Shown here one piece after another: positions 1-5,001 of a stretch of 15,603 nucleotides of DNA. A program made the translations under genes and the position numbers. A model generated the notes under the pieces. The model saw nothing but the letters and a program-made list of their open reading frames with translations, was not told the origin of the DNA and did no database searches. Source of the stretch: JBIOWF01 sp044868295 (GTDB taxonomy: Bacteria > Actinomycetota > Actinomycetes > Streptosporangiales > Streptosporangiaceae); assembly GCA_044868295.1 (NCBI GenBank), contig JBIOWF010000007.1, positions 1-15,603 of the forward strand, written 5' to 3'. Position 1 is the stretch's first letter, and every line of letters begins with the position of its first letter.

Positions 1-123
1 ATTCGCCTCGGGCTTCCTCCAGACCCCGCCTCACAACGACGCCCTTGCCTCCGGCTCGGAGTCTGCATCACCTCATCCTCCAGGGGACTTTCACCCCCAA
101 GCGATCGCCCATGCTGGGCGCAC
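1..123 (-). ncRNA. Group II intron, 5' end only (domain I), probably class IIC
   Basis: Read on the minus strand, the segment starts at 123 with GTGCGCCCAGCATGGGCG. This matches the conserved group II intron 5' end (GUGYG, then CCNGCAUGGG). It continues with GGGTGAAAGTCCC, GCAAGGGCGTC, a GTGAGGCGGGGTCTG-type stem and GGAAGC..GAGGC, in the same order as domain I of the Oceanobacillus iheyensis class IIC intron as I remember it. Only about 120 nt are visible; domains II-VI and any reverse transcriptase lie left of the window. The intron starts 2 bp after a perfect terminator hairpin (126-161), and class IIC introns are known to target intrinsic terminators. I am confident it is group II intron sequence. 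Class IIC rests on this fragment and on the insertion site. It could also be a truncated copy. Confidence 0.85.
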
Positions 124-125
124 AA

Positions 126-161
126 GCGCAGGGCCCGGCTCTTCAGAGCCGGGCCCTGCGC
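126..161 (-). terminator. Intrinsic terminator of the malic enzyme gene
   Basis: Two perfectly complementary 16-nt arms (126-141 and 146-161, GCGCAGGGCCCGGCTC and its complement) enclose a 4-nt loop. It lies about 80 nt past the malic enzyme stop. On the minus strand only TT follows the stem before the group II intron begins, so any longer T tract was either absent or split by the intron. Confidence 0.85.
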
Positions 162-198
162 CGTTCACGAAGCCGTTCACGAAGCCGTTCATGAAGCC
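160..198. repeat. 12-bp tandem repeat, three copies
   Basis: The unit GCCGTTCACGAA occurs at 160-171 and 172-183, then with one change (C to T) at 184-195, followed by a partial GCC. It lies in the 3' untranslated region of the malic enzyme transcript and touches the outer arm of the terminator stem. No function is evident; slippage duplication would explain it. Confidence 0.8.
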
Positions 199-239
199 GG
201 AGTGCCGCTCTCGACGGGGAACGGCGGCCTCCTCGAAGG

Positions 240-1424
240 CTATTTGCGGGCAACGCCGTCGCGGCGAGCCTGATCGGCCACAGCGGCGATCACCGCGGGA
301 GCCACCCGGGCGTCGAACGGTGAGGGGATCACATAGTTCTCCGCCAGCGCGTCGCCCACCACGGCCGCCAGCGCCGAGGCCGCCGCGACCTTCATGTTCT
401 CGGTGATGGTCGTGGCCCGGACGTCGAGGGCGCCGCGGAAGACTCCGGGAAAGGCGAGCACGTTGTTGATCTGGTTGGGGAAGTCGGACCGCCCCGTGGC
501 GACGACCCGCGCATGCCGGGCGGCCACCGCCGGCTCCACCTCAGGGGTCGGGTTGGAGAGCGCGAAGACGATGGCGTCCTGCGCCATCGACGCGATGGCC
601 TGCTCGGAGACCGTCGAGCCCGACAGCCCGATGAACACGTCGGCCCCGGCGAGCGCCTGCTCGGTGGAACCGGTGAGGCCCGCCTTGTTGGTGTCCCGGG
701 CCAGCGCCTCCTTGACCGGGTTCAGCCCTTCACGTCCCGAGTAGATGATGCCCTTGGAGTCGGAGACCGCGATGTCGCCGATACCGGCGTTCAGCAGGAT
801 CCGCGTCACCGCCACGCCGGACGCGCCCGCGCCGGCGAGGACCGCGCGCAGCTCACCCAGCGGGCGCCCGATCAGGCGGGCCGCGTTCTGCAGGGCGGCG
901 AGAACCACGATCGCCGTGCCGTGCTGGTCGTCGTGGAACACGGGGATGTCGAGCAGCTCGCGCAGCCGGTCCTCGACCTCGAAGCAACGCGGGGCGCTGA
1001 TGTCCTCGAGGTTGATGCCGCCGAAGGACGGTGCGAGCCGGAGCACGGTCTCGACCAGCGCGTCGACGTCGGTGCAGTCGAGGCAGATGGGCACCGCGTC
1101 GACGTTGGCGAACTCCTTGAACAGCAGCGCCTTGCCCTCCATCACGGGCATGGCCGCCACCGGCCCGATGTCGCCCAGGCCCAGGACGGCCGTGCCGTCG
1201 GAGACCACGGCCACGACGTTGGAGACCCAGGTGTAGTCGTTGACCAGCTCGGGAGACTCGGCGATGGCCGTGCAGACACGGGCGACGCCGGGCGTGTAGG
1301 CGAGCGAGAGATCATCGGCGTCGCGGACCGGGATGGTCGAGCGGACCTCCAGCTTGCCGCCGCGGTGGAGCGCGAAAGCCGGATCAAGATCGAGATTTTC
1401 GAGGGAAGCTGGTGTGGCACTCAC
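240..1424 (-). CDS. Malic enzyme (malate dehydrogenase, decarboxylating)
   Basis: Converts malate to pyruvate and CO2 with reduction of NAD or NADP, a cytoplasmic link between the TCA cycle and pyruvate. The 394-residue length fits the short bacterial form without a phosphotransacetylase domain. Visible signatures are the N-terminal LSLAYTPGVA with the catalytic Tyr, MEGKALLFKEF with the catalytic Lys, the acidic metal-binding stretch running into FHDDQHGTAIV, the nucleotide-binding AGAGASGVA of the Rossmann fold, and the late ALSNPTPEVEP. The start is GTG at 1424, preceded by GGGG about 7 nt upstream; an ATG further up is out of frame. The gene ends in a long terminator hairpin disrupted by an intron insertion. 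Cofactor preference cannot be decided from sequence alone. The family is certain. Confidence 0.96.
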   Translation of the reverse strand: MSATPASLENLDLDPAFALHRGGKLEVRSTIPVRDADDLSLAYTPGVARVCTAIAESPELVNDYTWVSNVVAVVSDGTAVLGLGDIGPVAAMPVMEGKALLFKEFANVDAVPICLDCTDVDALVETVLRLAPSFGGINLEDISAPRCFEVEDRLRELLDIPVFHDDQHGTAIVVLAALQNAARLIGRPLGELRAVLAGAGASGVAVTRILLNAGIGDIAVSDSKGIIYSGREGLNPVKEALARDTNKAGLTGSTEQALAGADVFIGLSGSTVSEQAIASMAQDAIVFALSNPTPEVEPAVAARHARVVATGRSDFPNQINNVLAFPGVFRGALDVRATTITENMKVAAASALAAVVGDALAENYVIPSPFDARVAPAVIAAVADQARRDGVARK

Positions 1425-1711
1425 TGTGACCCCATGTCTAGGACGAAAATACCTTCGGTAGACGCCGTGAGAGCGCGAAGGCCCAGGCTTCGGTAGCCGC
1501 CCGGAGGCCGTCGCCTTTGACGGTCGTCTCTTGAGGGGGTACGGGGGTCACCCGTTGCTCGATTCTGCCACATGTCGAGGCATCTGCCGGTGTCAGGTCC
1601 GCCACAGTGCGTCTGATTTCTTGCACACGCAGTCTGATTCGAAGTTTCCCTCCGGGATCTTCCGTGTAATACTCAAAATTCAGGGTCATCTCTTACATCT
1701 CTGGGTCGCAC
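1425..1711. other. Divergent intergenic region between malic enzyme and the CGNR gene
   Basis: These 287 bp should hold the promoters of both flanking genes. They are visibly less GC-rich than the neighbours, especially 1610-1690. The best -10-like hexamer towards the CGNR gene is TAATAC at 1667-1672, with a poor TTTCCC 16 bp upstream. No convincing -35 box is seen in either direction. A minus-strand reading frame at 1438-1689 (83 codons) is open, but its third positions are only about half G/C, unlike the real genes here, so I do not call it a gene. Confidence 0.4.
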
Positions 1712-2239
1712 GTGGACTTGACGTCATACGCCGAGTTGGCCGTCCTCCTGGTCAACAGTGGCGACGAGCTGAAGAGCCTCGATGCTCTTCGCGAACTACT
1801 CACCGAGACGGGGCGCACCGAAGCCGCCGCCCGGGCCACCCGACGCGATCTCGACTCCGTGTGGGAGCTTCGCGAGGAGCTGACCGGTATCTTCCGGTCC
1901 GCGGCCGACGGCGACGAGGCCGACGTGGTGGACCGGCTCAACGGGCTCCTCGTCCGGCACCCCGTCCATCCGCAGATCTCCGGCCATGACGGCCAGCCCT
2001 GGCACATGCACCTGACCGAGGGCGGGCGGGTCGCCGACACCGTCGCCGTCGGCTCGGTCATGGGCCTGGCCAGTGTCGTCACCGGCCTGGGCGTGGACCG
2101 GCTGGGCATCTGCCAGGCCGCGCCGTGCCGCAACGCCTACCTGGACACCTCGTCCAACCGGTCCCGGCGCTACTGCTCCGAGCGCTGCGCCAGCCGCGCC
2201 AACGTCGCCGCCTTCCGCGCCCGAAAACGCAGTGTTTGA
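1712..2239 (+). CDS. CGNR zinc-finger / ABATE-domain protein
   Basis: Probable DNA-binding regulator of 175 residues. The N-terminal two thirds (MDLTSYAELAVLLVN onward) match the helical ABATE (putative stress-responsive) domain. The C-terminus is a treble-clef-like zinc finger with Cys134, Cys139, Cys155 and Cys159, followed by RANVAAFRARK. The name-giving CGNR is CASR here, with the NRSRRYCSERC context kept. The GTG start at 1712 gives the MDLTSYAEL opening usual for the family; Shine-Dalgarno pairing is weak. It runs convergently into sodX with only 13 bp between the stops. Targets are unknown. The family call is firm, the role in regulation is inferred. Confidence 0.88.
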   Translation: MDLTSYAELAVLLVNSGDELKSLDALRELLTETGRTEAAARATRRDLDSVWELREELTGIFRSAADGDEADVVDRLNGLLVRHPVHPQISGHDGQPWHMHLTEGGRVADTVAVGSVMGLASVVTGLGVDRLGICQAAPCRNAYLDTSSNRSRRYCSERCASRANVAAFRARKRSV

Positions 2240-2252
2240 CGGCCTCGCTTCG

Positions 2253-2561
2253 CTAGTGCCTGCGGAAGGCGCGGCCGAAGCGGGGCCAGTAGCGCAGGAT
2301 CACCCGGCCGACGATCTCCGACGTGGGGACGGCGCCGAAGTCCCAGCTGTCCCGCCGGCCGGCCGCACGCTGGTTGTCGCTCTCCAGCCACCAGCCCTCG
2401 CCGGTGAGCCGGAACGCCCGCTTGACGATCAATCCCTGAGGCCGCCGCGCGACCACGATGTCCCCCGGGCTGATCGCGCCGCCACGCCGTACGAGCAGCC
2501 AGTCTCCGGGCCGCAGGGCGGGCAGCATCGAGTCGCCCACAACCCGTACAGCAGTGAGCAC
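2253..2561 (-). CDS. sodX: Nickel-type superoxide dismutase maturation protease (SodX)
   Basis: A 102-residue S26-type (signal-peptidase-like) protease that removes the N-terminal leader of the Ni-SOD precursor so that His1 of the mature enzyme is exposed. The Ser/Lys pair is visible: Ser11 in VVGDSMLPAL and Lys47 in LIVKRAF. RPGDW and SPGDIVVARRP are family motifs. Unlike ordinary signal peptidase I, there is no N-terminal membrane anchor, as expected for a cytoplasmic enzyme with a cytoplasmic substrate. The start is GTG at 2561 with GGAGG about 7 nt upstream. It is divergent from sodN, 81 bp apart, so both probably share a control region. The pairing with sodN makes the call firm. Confidence 0.95.
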   Translation of the reverse strand: MLTAVRVVGDSMLPALRPGDWLLVRRGGAISPGDIVVARRPQGLIVKRAFRLTGEGWWLESDNQRAAGRRDSWDFGAVPTSEIVGRVILRYWPRFGRAFRRH

Positions 2562-2610
2562 ATCCGCCTCCGCGCAGGGTTTTCCGGACGAGTAAGGTCA
2601 GTACTTGGAC

Positions 2611-2628
2611 AGTGCTGTTATCAGCATT
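2611..2628. promoter_or_regulatory. Imperfect inverted repeat in the sodX-sodN intergenic region
   Basis: AGTGCTG and CAGCATT face each other across TTAT, with 6 of 7 positions paired. The repeat lies between the divergent genes, 14 bp before the sodN start and next to its ribosome binding site (AGGAAGG, about 2630-2636). It could be an operator or an mRNA hairpin near the start codon. It does not look like a Nur box. A TTGGAC (2605-2610) is present, but no well-spaced -10 follows it. Confidence 0.35.
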
Positions 2629-2642
2629 CAGGAAGGATTCCG

Positions 2643-3044
2643 ATGCTCGCACGACTGCTGCGACCCAGGCACGAGGCATCCGCTCACTGCGACCTGCCGT
2701 GCGGGGTCTATGACCCGGCCCAAGCCCGGATCGAGGCCGAGTCGGTGAAGGCGATTATGACCAAATACGCCGACAACGACGACCCGGTGTTCCGCTCACG
2801 CGCCCTGACCATCAAGGAGGAGCGCGCGGAGCTGGTCAAGCACCACCTTTGGGTGCTGTGGACCGACTACTTCAAGCCCCCGCACCTGGAGCAGTACCCG
2901 CAGCTTCACCAGCTGTTCTGGGACGCGACCAAGCTGGCCGGCGCGGCAGGGGCCAAGGGCACCGTGGATGTGTCAAAGGCTGACGATCTCTTGGCCAAGA
3001 TCGACGAAATTTCGAAGATCTTCTGGGAGACGAAGGCCGCCTGA
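2643..3044 (+). CDS. sodN: Nickel-containing superoxide dismutase (precursor)
   Basis: Dismutates superoxide to oxygen and hydrogen peroxide in the cytoplasm, using nickel. The 133-residue precursor has a 14-residue leader (MLARLLRPRHEASA), then the nickel hook HCDLPCGVYDPAQAR. His15, Cys16 and Cys20 of the precursor correspond to His1, Cys2 and Cys6 of the mature enzyme, which would be 119 residues; the family norm is near 117. The start ATG at 2643 has AGGAAGG just upstream; the frame is open much further back, but that would bury the hook. SodX, encoded divergently next door, is the expected leader peptidase. The rest (IEAESVK, RSRALTIKEERAELVKHHLW, DYFKPPHLEQYP) is the conserved four-helix bundle. 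Confidence 0.98.
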   Translation: MLARLLRPRHEASAHCDLPCGVYDPAQARIEAESVKAIMTKYADNDDPVFRSRALTIKEERAELVKHHLWVLWTDYFKPPHLEQYPQLHQLFWDATKLAGAAGAKGTVDVSKADDLLAKIDEISKIFWETKAA

Positions 3045-3054
3045 GCCTCGCGAT

Positions 3055-3096
3055 CACCTTGGCCCCGCGCCGTCGCCTGACCGCGCGGGGCCAGGT
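3055..3096 (+). terminator. Terminator after sodN
   Basis: GGCCCCGCGC (3061-3070) pairs perfectly with GCGCGGGGCC (3083-3092) across a 12-nt loop. The stem extends outward through ACCT/AGGT with one bulged T. It starts 11 nt after the sodN stop. There is no strong U tract, which is usual in high-GC actinobacteria. Confidence 0.75.
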
Positions 3097-3129
3097 CGTT
3101 CACGGGCCCGCGGGTCCCGATCAACTATG

Positions 3130-3156
3130 TTGAACTTCCGCCAAGATCACTACAAT
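3130..3156 (+). promoter_or_regulatory. Candidate promoter of the anti-sigma/sigma operon
   Basis: TTGAAC (3130-3135) and TACAAT (3151-3156) resemble housekeeping -35 and -10 boxes, but the 15-bp spacer is short. Transcription from here would give a leader of roughly 80 nt that contains the perfect inverted repeat at 3197-3221. No clear SigF-type promoter (GGGTAY with an upstream GTTT-like box) is seen, so autoregulation by the sigma factor is not supported. Confidence 0.4.
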
Positions 3157-3196
3157 GGGCGCGTCCCAGCGGAGCAATCGGCGTCGAGTGGCGGTA

Positions 3197-3221
3197 AGTT
3201 GCAGTGAGCGGCACTGCAACT
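3197..3221 (+). promoter_or_regulatory. Perfect 10-5-10 inverted repeat in the rsbW-sigF leader
   Basis: AGTTGCAGTG (3197-3206) is the exact reverse complement of CACTGCAACT (3212-3221), separated by AGCGG. It ends 23 bp before the GTG start of the anti-sigma gene and is followed by GGCTTTGTTGGG and the ribosome binding site. It may be a repressor operator or an RNA stem-loop that affects translation or early termination. I know no regulator with exactly this site. Confidence 0.7.
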
Positions 3222-3244
3222 GGCTTTGTTGGGCGAGGAGGAAC

Positions 3245-3670
3245 GTGACCGAGGAAACCGATACGCCTCCGGTGGAGCTGGCCGGGATTCGCGACGCTGT
3301 CAGCGTCCGGCTGCCCGCTGTCAGCGCCTATCTTTCCGTGTTGCGTACGGCCACAGCCGGGCTCGCGGCACGGCTGGACTTCACCCTCGACCAGATCGAG
3401 GATCTCCGCATCGCGGTGGACGAGGCCTGCGCCATGCTGCTTCGGCAGGCGGTGCCCGGCACCGATCTCACCGCCGAGTTCGAGCTCACGGGGGAGGAGA
3501 TGACGATCCGAGTCGAGGTCAGCACCGTCGGGGTCGTCGCACCCAAGCGGGACGATTTCGCCTGGATGGTGCTCACCGCACTGGCCGACGACGTCGACGC
3601 GATCTCCGACTCCCCCGATCACATGGCGATCGTGCTGCGTAAGCGGCGGGGCGTGGCGAGGCCGGCGTGA
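3245..3670 (+). CDS. rsbW: Anti-sigma factor, RsbW/UsfX type
   Basis: A 141-residue GHKL (histidine-kinase-like ATPase fold) protein expected to bind and hold the sigma factor encoded next to it. It aligns well by eye with M. tuberculosis UsfX: LRIAVDEACAMLLRQAVPG and FAWMVLTALADDVDA have close counterparts there. The N box (E-x-x-x-N in SpoIIAB and RsbW) reads Glu60-Ala-Cys-Ala-Met64, so the magnesium-binding Asn is missing. The glycine-rich ATP-lid boxes are also absent. Inhibition may therefore work without kinase activity. The GTG start at 3245 is set by GAGGAGG ending 3 nt upstream. The stop overlaps the sigma gene start by 4 nt (GTGA), so the two are translationally coupled. Confidence 0.9.
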   Translation: MTEETDTPPVELAGIRDAVSVRLPAVSAYLSVLRTATAGLAARLDFTLDQIEDLRIAVDEACAMLLRQAVPGTDLTAEFELTGEEMTIRVEVSTVGVVAPKRDDFAWMVLTALADDVDAISDSPDHMAIVLRKRRGVARPA

Positions 3671-4467
3671 CGGAGAGGACTCGTGCCATGGCCTCCGGCG
3701 ACTCGGCGGTGCCCGACCGCGTGCGCGCGCGCACGCTGTTCGGGGAACTGGCGGAGTTGCCGGCCGACGACCCCAGACGGCAGCGGATCCGTGACGAGCT
3801 CGTCGAGCTCCACCTGCCGCTGGTCGAATATCTCGCCCGCCGCTTCCGCAACCGCGGCGAGTGGCTGGACGACCTCACCCAGGTGGCCACCATCGGCCTC
3901 ATCAAGTCGATCGACCGGTTCGACCTGGGGCGCGGTGTCGAGTTCTCCACGTACGCGACGCCGACGATCGTCGGCGAGATCAAGCGCCACTTCCGGGACA
4001 AGGGCTGGGCGGTCCGGGTGCCGCGCCGCCTGCAGGAGCTCAAGCTCTCGCTCACCAAGGCGATCAGCGAGCTCTCACAGCGTGAGAGCCGCGCGCCCAC
4101 GGTGGCCGAGCTGGCCGCGCACCTGCAGATGACCGAGGAGGAGGTGCTCGAGGGCCTGGAGTCGGCCAACGCCTACTCGACGGTCTCCCTCGACGCGCCC
4201 GACTCGGGTGACGACGACGCGCCCGCCGTGTCCGACTCCCTGGGCATCGTGGACGAGTCCCTGGAGGGCGTCGAATACCGCGAGTCTCTCAAGCCTCTGC
4301 TGGAGCGCCTGCCGCCGCGTGAGAAGCGGATCCTGCTCCTGCGCTTCTTCGGAAACATGACCCAGTCACAGATCGCGACCGAGCTCGGGATCTCGCAGAT
4401 GCACGTCTCCCGGTTGCTCGCGCGCACACTCGCGCAGCTCCGCGAAGGGCTGACGGCCGAAGACTGA
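3667..4467 (+). CDS. sigF: RNA polymerase sigma factor, SigF/SigB/SigH family
   Basis: A group 3 sigma factor of about 266 residues that directs RNA polymerase to stress or developmental promoters. Region 2 is clear (LVEYLARRFRNRGEWLDDL, then QVATIGLIKSIDRFD and VEFSTYATPTIVGEIKRHF). Region 3 begins near VRVPRRLQELKLSL and includes the PTVAELAAHLQMTEEEV helix. Region 4 has LPPREKRILLLRFFGNMTQ and the helix-turn-helix around IATELGISQMHVSRLL. The GTG at 3667 overlaps the anti-sigma stop. An alternative ATG at 3688 has a better Shine-Dalgarno (GGAGAGG, 9 nt away) and would shorten the protein by 7 residues. It probably corresponds to mycobacterial SigF and one of the Streptomyces SigB-like factors (SigH by position). 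Which paralogue it is cannot be settled here. Confidence 0.94.
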   Translation: MTERTRAMASGDSAVPDRVRARTLFGELAELPADDPRRQRIRDELVELHLPLVEYLARRFRNRGEWLDDLTQVATIGLIKSIDRFDLGRGVEFSTYATPTIVGEIKRHFRDKGWAVRVPRRLQELKLSLTKAISELSQRESRAPTVAELAAHLQMTEEEVLEGLESANAYSTVSLDAPDSGDDDAPAVSDSLGIVDESLEGVEYRESLKPLLERLPPREKRILLLRFFGNMTQSQIATELGISQMHVSRLLARTLAQLREGLTAED

Positions 4468-4472
4468 TCCTT

Positions 4473-4500
4473 CCCGTACGGCTGTCGCACGCCGTACGGG
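4473..4500. terminator. Terminator after sigF
   Basis: CCCGTACGGC (4473-4482) and GCCGTACGGG (4491-4500) form a perfect 10-bp stem with an 8-nt loop, starting 5 nt after the sigma factor stop. It lies between convergent genes and could serve both, although the minus-strand gene ends 48 bp away. Confidence 0.75.
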
Positions 4501-4547
4501 CCATGGGTCGTGTCCCTCCAACTCAGCACAGCTCAGGAAAGTCCCGG

Positions 4548-4934
4548 TCAGCCCTGGTCTTCACCCATCAGTGCCCTGGTGGACGGCGGGGCGAGCAGGC
4601 AGGCGATCGCAACGACCGCGCCCGCGACGAGCGGGATGCCGATGGCGGGTTGTTCCGGCGCGAGAGTCCAGCCGAGCGGGATCGCGAAGATCTGCGTCAC
4701 CACGCCGGGCCCCCGGCTCCAGCGGGCCATCTGGAGGATGTTCCAGCCGACCCAGATCACGCCGGCGCCGACGAGGATCCCGAACGCCGCCACCAACAGC
4801 GAGCTGACCACATCGGCGGGTTTGCCCGCCACCGTCTCGACGGCCACGAAACCGCCGAAGGCGAGCGCCGTCAGCCCCTCCAGCGCGAGGACGGCCGCGG
4901 CGACGACAAGGGTCACGGGACGAGCTTTCAGCAC
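4548..4934 (-). CDS. Small four-helix integral membrane protein, function unknown
   Basis: I recognise no characterised family. With the GTG start at 4934 the product is 128 residues (MLKARPVTL...). An upstream TTG at 4970 would add 12 residues but has no ribosome binding site, whereas GGTAGGG lies about 9 nt before the GTG. Four hydrophobic segments are visible: VTLVVAAAVLALEGLTALAF, SSLLVAAFGILVGAGVIWVG, VVTQIFAIPLGWTLA and GIPLVAGAVVAIACLLA. Short basic or acidic loops join them, and the tail ends TRALMGEDQG. Codon third positions are strongly G/C, so it is a real gene. It is divergent from the lipid kinase (67 bp apart) and convergent with sigF. Confidence 0.82.
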   Translation of the reverse strand: MLKARPVTLVVAAAVLALEGLTALAFGGFVAVETVAGKPADVVSSLLVAAFGILVGAGVIWVGWNILQMARWSRGPGVVTQIFAIPLGWTLAPEQPAIGIPLVAGAVVAIACLLAPPSTRALMGEDQG

Positions 4935-4988
4935 AGTCGAAGACCCTACCTCGACCGGGCGTCTCGCCAATCAGGCGGAGCATTCATC

Positions 4989-4994
4989 TAATCT
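4989..4994 (+). promoter_or_regulatory. -10 box of a probable leaderless promoter for the lipid kinase
   Basis: TAATCT lies exactly 7 nt before the ATG at 5002, so transcription should start at or next to the A of the start codon. No Shine-Dalgarno is present (the intervening bases are TCAAGTC). No good -35 hexamer is visible. Confidence 0.6.
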
Positions 4995-5001
4995 TCAAGT
5001 C

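Noticed and set aside
1537..1542. GGGTAC as a SigF-type -10 element
   Set aside because: No matching -35 motif at the proper distance, and it is 170 bp from the next start codon.
1438..1689. Minus-strand 83-codon frame as a gene
   Set aside because: Third codon positions are only about half G/C, against a strong G/C bias in the real genes here, and no clear ribosome binding site precedes it. I left it as part of the control region.
2073..2642. Long upstream extension of the sodN reading frame
   Set aside because: It overlaps the CGNR gene and sodX and would put some 200 residues before the nickel hook, which must be close to the N-terminus.
4510..5001. Upstream extension of the lipid kinase frame
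   Set aside because: It is antisense to the membrane protein gene, and the kinase domain begins exactly at ATG 5002.
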